The notes under the pieces were generated by a model, which was not told the origin of the DNA, ran no database searches, and was given only the letters and a program-made list of their open reading frames with translations. A stretch of DNA of 64,000 nucleotides, from contig JBNMQM010000004.1 in NCBI GenBank assembly GCA_051278195.1, positions 60,416-124,415 on the forward strand, written 5' to 3'. Below, one piece after another: positions 7,967-15,330 of this stretch (within the stretch, counting starts at the first letter, position 1; each line of letters starts with the position of its first letter). Made by a program: the position numbers and the translations under genes. This DNA comes from JAHRVQ01 sp051278195 (GTDB taxonomy: Bacteria; Pseudomonadota; Gammaproteobacteria; Pseudomonadales; Azotimanducaceae).

Positions 7967-9756
7967 TTCGGCGCGCCCTCTAGTTGTTGCTCCAATCGAC
8001 TATTGTGGCTTTGGGCTTTCTCAAGATCAGCGTAAAACCCGTCGCTGGCGAGCAGTTCCAAGTGGGTGCCGATCTCGATGATGCGGCCTTCCTCTAGGAC
8101 GATAATTCGGTCTGCGTGTCGTGCAGTCGAGACCCGATTCGACACCAGCATCGTGGTGAGACTTTTTCGGACCCGTTTTAGGCCGGTTAAAATGTGTTCC
8201 TCTGTTTCGGTATCAACCGCAGAAAAACAGTCGTCGAGAATCAATAGTGGCGTCATCCGAATGAGACCACGCGCCAGTGCCGTGCGTTGCTTCTGGCCAC
8301 CAGACAAGGTGACGCCGCGCTCGCCCAAAATAGTATCAAGTCCCTCAGGAAAGTTTTCGATCGTTTCTCTTAACGCCGCAGCTTCAGCCGAGCGCCAGAT
8401 ATCGTGATTATCTCGGTCCAAATTATCATAGGCGATATTGTCGCCTAGGCTATCGGCAAACAAAAACGGGTCTTGGAGTACCAAGCAGACCTGCTCACGC
8501 AGTCGCGCCAGAGGGAAACCAGAGATTGGATGCTCGTCAAGATAGATATTGCCGCTGGTTGGTTCGAGTAATCTAACGAACAGCCTGAGTAGCGTGGATT
8601 TGCCTGAACCCACTCGACCAATCAAGGCAATCGTTTCACCTGGCGTAACCTCAAAGTTGATATCTTCAAGAGCGTAGTAGTCTTTGTTTTCGTATTGGTA
8701 GTTGAGTTTTTCAACGCGGATCCGGCCTGTCAGTTTTGGAAACTCAGCGTCTCTTTCATCGGCGATTTCTGGCTCATGGTCGAGTATTTCAAACAAGCGC
8801 GCGGTGCCGGATGCACCTCTTTGCCATTGGGTCACTAGTGAGCCGGCCTCTCGAACAGGCCAGAGCAGTAATGCCAGATAAGAGAAGAACGCAGCAAATG
8901 TGCCCAGGGTAATCTCCCCCTCGGTGACGAGATGGCTGCCGTAGCCAATAATGACGATGGTCGACATGGCTGCCATGGCTGGCATCAGCGCGCTGAGGAA
9001 TGAGGTGGTTTCGAATAGAGATTGGTTGTAGTCGGCAAAGTCCTGGTTGACGTTTTTGAACCGGCTGATTTCTTCATCTTCTTGAGCCATCGCCTGGACG
9101 GTGCGAATACCGTTCAAGTTTTCCTGAACAAATGTGGATAATTCCGAGAAGCCTTCTTGCACTCGGTAGGAATCCGCGTAGATACGTTTTGAAAAATGAT
9201 AGGCCGCGTAGGCAATAATGGGCAATGGCAGGATCACGGCCAGTGCCAATTTGACGGACAGCGAGAACATAAACATGAGTCCGACCAGTGCCGTAAAAAT
9301 CAGAACGCTGGTCATTCTTGTTGTACCTGCGATGACCTGCCTGACCAGGGATATATCGTTGATCGCGCGCGCCATCAAATCACCGATACTGTAGCTGCCG
9401 AAAAAGTTGGGTCCCTGCTTTTGAAGATGTTGATAAATTCTGTTGCGCAAATCAAAGGCGGCATACATACCAATACGGCGAATCAAAATACGGCTAAAAA
9501 AGGTGACGATAATTTGTGCAATCACACAGGCAGCAATCGCCAGTGCTGGGTAGGCAAGTGCGTCCAAAGCGGTGTCATAGTTAATATTGCCTGCCGCTAG
9601 GCCAGTTTGGCCCTCGGTGATGAGGTCGATGCCTTGTTTTACAAACAGAGGAATAAGGGCTTCGAAGACCCGGGCCACCAGCAGACCGATCATGCCAAAC
9701 GTAAATGCCCATACGTTTGCCTTGATGTAGGGCAGCAGTCTTAATAATACTTTCAT
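7963..9756 (-). CDS. ABC exporter half-transporter (MdlA-like subunit, degenerate ATP site)
   Basis: 597 residues: six membrane helices (about 15-310) and a nucleotide-binding domain (about 345-580). Walker A is GRVGSGKST (380-388) and the signature is the canonical LSGGQ (484-488). The catalytic Glu after Walker B is replaced by Asp (LLILDD, D509) and the switch His by Asn (VSNR, N540). This is the classic non-catalytic half of a heterodimeric exporter; its intact LSGGQ completes the active site of the MdlB-like partner. First gene of the operon running to 3774. Upstream, an 8-bp inverted repeat at 9783-9808 may regulate the operon. Confidence 0.93.
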   Translation of the reverse strand: MKVLLRLLPYIKANVWAFTFGMIGLLVARVFEALIPLFVKQGIDLITEGQTGLAAGNINYDTALDALAYPALAIAACVIAQIIVTFFSRILIRRIGMYAAFDLRNRIYQHLQKQGPNFFGSYSIGDLMARAINDISLVRQVIAGTTRMTSVLIFTALVGLMFMFSLSVKLALAVILPLPIIAYAAYHFSKRIYADSYRVQEGFSELSTFVQENLNGIRTVQAMAQEDEEISRFKNVNQDFADYNQSLFETTSFLSALMPAMAAMSTIVIIGYGSHLVTEGEITLGTFAAFFSYLALLLWPVREAGSLVTQWQRGASGTARLFEILDHEPEIADERDAEFPKLTGRIRVEKLNYQYENKDYYALEDINFEVTPGETIALIGRVGSGKSTLLRLFVRLLEPTSGNIYLDEHPISGFPLARLREQVCLVLQDPFLFADSLGDNIAYDNLDRDNHDIWRSAEAAALRETIENFPEGLDTILGERGVTLSGGQKQRTALARGLIRMTPLLILDDCFSAVDTETEEHILTGLKRVRKSLTTMLVSNRVSTARHADRIIVLEEGRIIEIGTHLELLASDGFYADLEKAQSHNSRLEQQLEGAPK

Positions 9757-9782
9757 GCTCGATTCACAGCGACGGAACGACG

Positions 9783-9808
9783 TTTTGGTACCGGGGTTGA
9801 TACCAAAA
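9783..9808. promoter_or_regulatory. 8-bp inverted repeat upstream of ABC exporter operon
   Basis: TTTTGGTA (9783-9790) and TACCAAAA (9801-9808) are perfect inverted copies separated by 10 bp, lying 27 bp upstream of the ABC exporter ATG on the minus strand. It could be an operator or a hairpin in the 5' leader of the transcript. No regulator gene is adjacent, so the ligand is unknown. Confidence 0.35.
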
Positions 9809-9907
9809 TGACCTGCTAGAGCGGGTGGTAGCGGGCAGGTCTTAGTATCAACTGAGGGAAATGATAGTACCGATGCTTGGGTTTGATTTCAATCTAGAGT
9901 CGACCTA

Positions 9908-9977
9908 TGGGTTTTGGAGAATGGGTTTTGGAGAATGGTCTTTAGGCAACGGGTTTTAGGGAATGGCTGTTAACGAA
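9908..9977. repeat. Five tandem 14-bp units, last ones degenerate
   Basis: Units begin at 9908, 9922, 9936, 9950 and 9964. The first two are identical (TGGGTTTTGGAGAA); the rest drift (TGGTCTTTAGGCAA, CGGGTTTTAGGGAA, TGGCTGTTAACGAA). The array ends about 47 bp before the acyl-CoA dehydrogenase start. Each of the first two units carries GGAGAA, a Shine-Dalgarno-like core, but none is placed to serve the start at 10025. Confidence 0.85.
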
Positions 9978-10024
9978 GGGGTATGATTGAAAACGACAGC
10001 GTCTGTAGGTTTGGGGGAAACACC

Positions 10025-11203
10025 ATGCAATGGCAAGCATCTACTGAAGACCAAAAATTCCTAGCTGAGGTGCGAGATTTTCTCAGCACTCACCTTGATC
10101 CAGCGATATCCCGCAAAGTCAGACTTGGCTATCCAGTGGAGAAATCTGAGCAAGACGACTGGACCCGGATACTCAACCAGCAGGGTTGGGCTGCAACTAA
10201 CTGGCCGGTTGAAGTCGGTGGTACCGGCTGGTCAATGGTGCGCCGTCACTTGTTTGACATTGAATTACGTCATGCCCACGCGCCAGAACTGCAGGGCTTC
10301 GGTTTCAGCATGGTGGGCCCAGCCATCGTCAAATATGGCACCGAGGACCAGAAGGCGTTGTACCTACCCAAAATACTCAATGCTGACATGTCCTGGTGTC
10401 AAGGCTACTCAGAGCCGGGCGCAGGGTCTGATCTGGCAAGCCTGCGAACCGCTGCGATTTCTGACGGTGATGATTATCTGGTAACGGGATCCAAGATATG
10501 GACGTCAGCGGCGGAAGTGGCAGACCACATTTTTGCCCTCGTGCGTACCGATCCCTCGGCCAAGCCCCAGGCGGGCATCAGTTTTTTGCTTATTGATATG
10601 GATGATCCCGGACTCAAAGTGGAACCGCTGATCGCGTTTAACGGTAAGCGCTTATGGAATCAGGTGTTTTTCGATTCAGTGCGTGTACCAAAAGCGAATC
10701 GACTGGGTGACGAGAACAAGGGCTGGACCGTGGCTAAGAATCTACTTGGAAATGAGCGGTTGCTGGTATCTCGTGTTGCTGAGAACAAGCGCTTGCTGAG
10801 CAAGATATTTGAGATCACTCGCGTTGAGGTAACCAGAGGTATTGAGATTGATGCGGCCTTGCTTAAAAAAATTCATCTCGCTGAAATTCAGTTAGATGCA
10901 CTGGACGCGACGGCGCGGCGACTGCTGTCAAAATTTGATCGTGGTGAGGCCATTGGCGCTGAGCCTTCGATGTTGAAACTCGGTGGTAGTCAGCTGGTAC
11001 AGGAAATGGATCGGTTGATGTTTGAACTCATTGGCTATTACAGCGTGCCCCTCGATTCTGTGTTACGTCAGGATGCGCCAATCGGTGAAGACTTTGAAGA
11101 CATGGTCGTGAGCCAAATGTTTCATCACAGAGGTTATACGATTGCGGGTGGTGCCAGTGAGGTGCAGAAAAACATTATCTCTAAGGCTGTTTTAGAACTT
11201 TGA
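10025..11203 (+). CDS. Acyl-CoA dehydrogenase family protein
   Basis: 392 residues from ATG 10025, chosen because GGGGGAAACACC precedes it; the frame stays open to a TG-type start at 9983 without a good ribosome site. The fold markers are LKVEPLIAFNGK-type mid-domain beta sheet, WCQGYSEPGAGSDLASL (FAD and substrate binding, about residues 123-139), KIWTSAAEVADHIFALVR, and the C-terminal GGASEVQKNIISKAVL. Where medium-chain enzymes have the catalytic Glu in YEG, this reads AGG, a trait of divergent FadE-like paralogues, some of which work as heteromers. It oxidises an acyl-CoA thioester to the enoyl-CoA in the cytoplasm; the substrate cannot be read. No close operon partner. Confidence 0.9.
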   Translation: MQWQASTEDQKFLAEVRDFLSTHLDPAISRKVRLGYPVEKSEQDDWTRILNQQGWAATNWPVEVGGTGWSMVRRHLFDIELRHAHAPELQGFGFSMVGPAIVKYGTEDQKALYLPKILNADMSWCQGYSEPGAGSDLASLRTAAISDGDDYLVTGSKIWTSAAEVADHIFALVRTDPSAKPQAGISFLLIDMDDPGLKVEPLIAFNGKRLWNQVFFDSVRVPKANRLGDENKGWTVAKNLLGNERLLVSRVAENKRLLSKIFEITRVEVTRGIEIDAALLKKIHLAEIQLDALDATARRLLSKFDRGEAIGAEPSMLKLGGSQLVQEMDRLMFELIGYYSVPLDSVLRQDAPIGEDFEDMVVSQMFHHRGYTIAGGASEVQKNIISKAVLEL

Positions 11204-11226
11204 TAAAACTAGATTTTCTAGAGTTA

Positions 11227-11793
11227 CTAGTGGACGGGTTTAAACTTTCGTGTCGTCTTACCTTTGACTGAAAGCGAATAGGAGCCCATAAAACTCGCTT
11301 TGATGGTCACAGTCTGACCCTTCTTGTATCGGTTTCTGCCAGGTTCTGTTTCCTGCCAAATTTGGTTGTTGGCTAAGGTCAATAACCACTTGCCGTGAGC
11401 AATTTGTTTAGCTTCAGTGATTTCCGCCACCACTAAAAACTCTGCTGCTTGTTTTCGTGGGTTTTTCGCTGGTAGTTGGGAGGTCGTTTTGACCTGAGCA
11501 ACAGGTTCTTGCTTGTAGGTTTGTTCCACGCTCGAAACTAGTTTGCTATCAGCTTTTGATGCTGATGATCCACTTGCTTGATTCGCTATGGCAGCTTTTG
11601 GTCTAGTGACTTTCGCTGCTGTGTCATAGCATGACAAGCGCAATTGACTGTCTGAGATATTGATGCAGAGAGATACATCTATCATCTGCGGTGCAGCAGC
11701 TAATGCTGGCGCGCCCAAGAGACAAGAAATGAGGCAGGCAAAGAAAAAGGATAGCCGTTGCCGGCTACCCTCCACTTTAGCGCTATCAATCAT
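11227..11793 (-). CDS. Small exported protein of unknown function with C-x(n)-RLSCYD motif
   Basis: I choose ATG 11793, which lies 1 bp after the stop of the TonB-dependent receptor (stop 11795-11797), giving 188 residues; the longer frame to 11835 would overlap that gene. Residues about 13-33 are a Sec signal (FFFACLISCLLGAPALAAA). Just after it comes VSLCINISDSQLRLSCYDTAA, a short motif also seen at the mature N-terminus of several Gram-negative envelope proteins such as PldA-like phospholipases. The middle is low complexity (Ser, Lys, Gln), and the C-terminal 70 residues look like a small beta domain ending KGKTTRKFKPVH. Tight coupling suggests it works with the receptor. Function unknown. 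Confidence 0.7.
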   Translation of the reverse strand: MIDSAKVEGSRQRLSFFFACLISCLLGAPALAAAPQMIDVSLCINISDSQLRLSCYDTAAKVTRPKAAIANQASGSSASKADSKLVSSVEQTYKQEPVAQVKTTSQLPAKNPRKQAAEFLVVAEITEAKQIAHGKWLLTLANNQIWQETEPGRNRYKKGQTVTIKASFMGSYSLSVKGKTTRKFKPVH

Positions 11794-11794
11794 C

Positions 11795-14700
11795 TTAAAA
11801 AGCAAGACCGATCTTCCCGTAAACAACTGGTCCACGACCGTCGTGGATCACTGTGTCGATACCACCGTTGGTATTCACTGCAGGTGGCTCTTCGTCAGTG
11901 ACGTTAAGCGCACCCAGAGTCAATGTTGCTCCTTCGTTGAGGAAGCCCATTGGTGGGAACTCATAGTTGTACTGGAGATCCAGTGAGGTCCAAGCATCGA
12001 TCTTGCAACCAGCACCGTTAGCGACTGGAGCAGCTGCACCGCCGATACCACAATTTACGCCATCGGCTACTTCACCAATAGCAGTTGCGATTGCGCCACT
12101 TCCGCCACCAGTATTGTCGTAGTCATGTACGTATCGAACAAAAGCGTTCACACGATGACGGTCAAGTGACCAACTAAGGGCTAGATTGCTACGAACACGT
12201 GGCAGAGAGCGACCAGCGCTTCGACCATTGTTTCGTTCGCCAACGCCGCTTTGGACAACAGTTCCACCCAGGCCACCGTTTGCAGTCGCATCGAAAGTTT
12301 CAATGTCATATTCGATCAAGTAGGTCGTCTCTAAGCTAGCCGTAAAGCTACCCATTTGATCTGTATCCCAACCATATCTGACTGTGAAGTCGACACCAGA
12401 GGCGTCTACAGCGTTTGCGTTAATAAAGTTCGGGTTCACGCCAGCAAGCGTACCATCAAGGTTACGAACGACCTGTGGGTTACATGGGTTACAAGTAGAG
12501 GCGTCGCCTGCGATCGTACGAGTCGCAACTTCTGCGTCCACAAGATCCTGGAAGCCTTCACGAATCACGAGGTCTTCGTACTCGACATTGTAGAAGTCAA
12601 CATCCATTCCAAAGCCTTGCATGACACCTTCCTGAGGATTCCAGGAAAAACCGAGGTTATAAACGTCAGCTTGAGATGGCTCAAGGTTTGCATTACCCGT
12701 AGAAATAATCGGAATAAACAATGGGGGCGCAGTTCCGTCAGTTGTATTTTGCAACTGAGTTACGCTACCAGCCAGAGTGACCAGTGAAGGCACTTTGAAT
12801 GATGAGCCAAGAGAGGCGCGTACTGACCAATCGTCGGTAGGTGTCCAAATCACAGATAGTTTTGGATCTGTGCTATCCGCACCATCAGAAATCTTGCCGT
12901 AGCTCTCGTTACGAACAGCAAATTGAACTTCCACGGTATCGTGAACCGGTAGCAGGAATTCAACAAAGAATGCTGTCACGTCTCGGTCGACATCGTAGTT
13001 GCTTGCGCCAGAGATAAACGAGAAGTTGAAGTTAGACGTATTGTCATCAACCTCAAGTTCGTTTGAGTCATATCGGTACTGCAGACCAACTGCGACACCA
13101 ACGGGCTGTCCGTTGGGTAGGTCAAACAAGTCACCAGTGGCAATGGCATCAACCGTGAACAGCTCTGTTTCAACCCGAGTTCGGATCAAACCGATCACAC
13201 TGTTGTAGAGATCATCAGTATTGGCGAGGAGCGGATCCGTTTGCGGTGCACCTGTTGGTGTTACAACGCCTGAACCAAATGGGTTGAAGTAAAAACAGTT
13301 GCCGCCGACAAAGTTACCTGAACCTGGTGAACCAGATACAGGGTTACAAGTGGGTCCGGCCAAACCTGCAAAGCCAAGTCTGATTTCTCTCAGTAGTGTG
13401 TCAGTATTTCGTGTGATGCTCTGATACTGCGAGTAGTTGTAGTTGAGATCGTAGGTCCACTGATTCTCTTCGAACCAATCACCTGGTAGGTCACCACGTA
13501 ATCCGGCTGTAACGTGAGTATTGTCGTTTTGATAGACAGTACGAGTGTCTACATTGCCTGGTTGAGTTCCGGGCTGACCACCACGAATACGGCCGATAAA
13601 TCGAAGCGGACCGAAGGCTGCAGGGTCATAAGAACCACCCGCACCGAGCGGATCGGCTTGAATCGCCAGACTTGCGTCAGCAAGGTTGACAATGCCATCG
13701 GCATTTTGGTCGGTAAATGTCGTCAAATCTAACAATCCACGACGAATACCATCGTCAATCACACCTGGGTGATGAGCGGGTAAAACGGTTGGATTTGTGA
13801 ACGGGAAGGTAGAATTAAACCGCTGTCCTTCATTGTTTGACTGGCTGAACTCACCGTAGACTTCAGCGTATTGGCTGAACTCATGCCGCATGCTGGTGAA
13901 GAACAACAATCTGTCCTGCTCCTGCACAATGGGGAAGAAAGCAGCGAAGTCATACCCACAACCGCCTAGAGCACCAGCACCTGGAGTGGAACCGTTACCA
14001 GCAAATTGTGCGCAGTCCAAGTCACCAAAACCACCTGTCTGGGCATAGCCAGGTGTGCCTGGCACAAACCCAGAACGAAATACGTCTGTTGCGCCCAATA
14101 GACTGGTTGGCAGCAGAGTACCTGGGCTACCAGATCCGCTTGGGCCTGTTCCTGTCGCGTAGTCCACTTCCTGATTAAGAAAACCGCCGCGATCTAGATA
14201 GCTTAAAGAAGCCATGATGTGAGACGTATCGTTACCAGCACCGAAGATAACGGAAATTTCCCCATCTTGCTGCTCGGAACTATTGGTAGAATCGGAATAG
14301 AACAAGTCCATTTCGAAACCTTCGAAGTTATCTCGAGTCAGAAAGTTGGCAACACCTGCAATTGCGTCAGTACCGTACAAAGCAGCGGCGCCGTCTTTGA
14401 CGATTTCAATACGTTGAATCGCGATACGAGGTACTAGAGTTGCGGTATTCACAAATGGGTCAGCGCCGCCAACTGTAGATTGACGTCTGCCATTCATAAG
14501 AACCAAGGTGGAACCCAAACCGAGTCCACGTAGGTTGATGTTACCGCCACCATTACTGCCGTCGCCAAATGCGTTCGGGCGAGTAGTGGAGCCAGTATTA
14601 AAGGTTAGGTTTTGTACAATTTCTTCGATTGTTGCAATACCAGAGTCATCGATTTGAGCTTGGTCAACGATTGATAATGGTGAAGCAGAGCTTTCCGAGG

Positions 14701-14836
14701 ACCTCTTAATATAAGAGCCCGTTACGACGACCTCTTCGAGTTCCTGCTCCGCTATCGCATTGAGCGATGGCAAGGCAGACAAGCTAGCGACTAACGTAAC
14801 CAGCCCAGCCGCCCGGCCGAGTTTTTTGTGATTCAT
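11795..14836 (-). CDS. TonB-dependent outer membrane receptor
   Basis: 1013 residues. A signal peptide (about 1-29) is followed by EQELEEVVVTGSYIKR, a TonB-box-like start, then the plug domain (about 40-190) with IEEIVQNL, NLRGLGLGSTLVLMNGRR and KDGAAALYGTDAIAGVANF. The rest is the 22-strand barrel with the C-terminal aromatic (VYGKIGLAF). The Shine-Dalgarno GAGGT stands upstream of the ATG. This subfamily (1000-residue, GSYIKR/GSFIRG type) is common in marine gammaproteobacteria and imports oligosaccharides, peptides or other large nutrients. The second receptor downstream at 15331 shares the N-terminal pattern, so they may be old paralogues. Confidence 0.93.
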   Translation of the reverse strand: MNHKKLGRAAGLVTLVASLSALPSLNAIAEQELEEVVVTGSYIKRSSESSASPLSIVDQAQIDDSGIATIEEIVQNLTFNTGSTTRPNAFGDGSNGGGNINLRGLGLGSTLVLMNGRRQSTVGGADPFVNTATLVPRIAIQRIEIVKDGAAALYGTDAIAGVANFLTRDNFEGFEMDLFYSDSTNSSEQQDGEISVIFGAGNDTSHIMASLSYLDRGGFLNQEVDYATGTGPSGSGSPGTLLPTSLLGATDVFRSGFVPGTPGYAQTGGFGDLDCAQFAGNGSTPGAGALGGCGYDFAAFFPIVQEQDRLLFFTSMRHEFSQYAEVYGEFSQSNNEGQRFNSTFPFTNPTVLPAHHPGVIDDGIRRGLLDLTTFTDQNADGIVNLADASLAIQADPLGAGGSYDPAAFGPLRFIGRIRGGQPGTQPGNVDTRTVYQNDNTHVTAGLRGDLPGDWFEENQWTYDLNYNYSQYQSITRNTDTLLREIRLGFAGLAGPTCNPVSGSPGSGNFVGGNCFYFNPFGSGVVTPTGAPQTDPLLANTDDLYNSVIGLIRTRVETELFTVDAIATGDLFDLPNGQPVGVAVGLQYRYDSNELEVDDNTSNFNFSFISGASNYDVDRDVTAFFVEFLLPVHDTVEVQFAVRNESYGKISDGADSTDPKLSVIWTPTDDWSVRASLGSSFKVPSLVTLAGSVTQLQNTTDGTAPPLFIPIISTGNANLEPSQADVYNLGFSWNPQEGVMQGFGMDVDFYNVEYEDLVIREGFQDLVDAEVATRTIAGDASTCNPCNPQVVRNLDGTLAGVNPNFINANAVDASGVDFTVRYGWDTDQMGSFTASLETTYLIEYDIETFDATANGGLGGTVVQSGVGERNNGRSAGRSLPRVRSNLALSWSLDRHRVNAFVRYVHDYDNTGGGSGAIATAIGEVADGVNCGIGGAAAPVANGAGCKIDAWTSLDLQYNYEFPPMGFLNEGATLTLGALNVTDEEPPAVNTNGGIDTVIHDGRGPVVYGKIGLAF

Positions 14837-15148
14837 AGAATAGACCTCAAGGTGTTTTTTTTCTTATTGCCAGCCTGAATAAATGATCAGCCTGGTCCCC
14901 CCAGTAAGACGATTTCTTTATATTTGAACGGAACCGGGTCACGTTCTAGAATTAGACTATAGATGCCCCAAAATAAGTCAAGGGTGAATTAGTCTCATGA
15001 TTAGTATGAGCCTGCCTTAGGTTAATTGGCGCGGCGCACCATTTTGGCTCGAAAAGGCGGTTGTTGCCGGACTAAATCGTAGCTTTGAATTGTTGGAGAT
15101 GAGCTGGATAAACAGCACTAAAATGAGCTGCATTCGGGAAGTAAATTG

Positions 15149-15200
15149 GAGAAGCTGAGCTTGAGAAGCTGAGCTTGAGAAGCTGAGCTTGAGAAGCTGA
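15149..15200. repeat. 3.7 copies of a 14-bp tandem repeat
   Basis: The unit GAGAAGCTGAGCTT starts at 15149, 15163, 15177 and 15191; the fourth copy stops after ten bases. The copies are identical, so the expansion is recent or maintained. Confidence 0.9.
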
Positions 15201-15231
15201 AAAAAGGGCGAGTAGGGCTTAAAGCACAGGT

Positions 15232-15260
15232 AAAAAAAAGCCAGCCCCATGGGGCTGGCT
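15232..15260 (-). terminator. Intrinsic terminator of the second TonB-dependent receptor
   Basis: A 22-bp perfect palindrome at 15239-15260 (arms AGCCAGCCCC and GGGGCTGGCT) is followed on the minus strand by a run of eight T (15232-15239 as A on the plus strand). It lies about 70 bp past the stop of the receptor at 15331. A short CTCTTTT on the other side could allow weak bidirectional action. Confidence 0.85.
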
Positions 15261-15262
15261 CT

Positions 15263-15304
15263 CTTTTAGACCGAAGCTTTTAGACCGAAGCTTTTAGACC
15301 AAAG
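15263..15304. repeat. Three tandem 14-bp units beside the terminator
   Basis: CTTTTAGACCGAAG starts at 15263 and 15277, and a one-base variant CTTTTAGACCAAAG at 15291. It lies between the receptor stop (15331) and its terminator. The unit is unrelated in sequence to the nearby repeat at 15149 but has the same length. Confidence 0.9.
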
Positions 15305-15330
15305 TCTCAGCTAAGGGCTTAACTAAGGAC

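Larger units (their letters stand above)
14837..15330. other. Intergenic region between the two TonB-dependent receptor genes
   Basis: The 494 bp hold the promoter and leader of the receptor at 11795-14836 (positions about 14837-15016), a 14-bp tandem repeat (15149-15200), an intrinsic terminator for the downstream-ending second receptor (15232-15260) and a second 14-bp tandem repeat (15263-15304). I see no credible gene here. Confidence 0.7.

Noticed and set aside
9196..9600. 134-residue plus-strand frame inside the ABC exporter gene
   Set aside because: It lies wholly antisense to an intact ABC gene, has no recognisable protein pattern and is rich in His/Gln/Asn, as expected of an antisense shadow.
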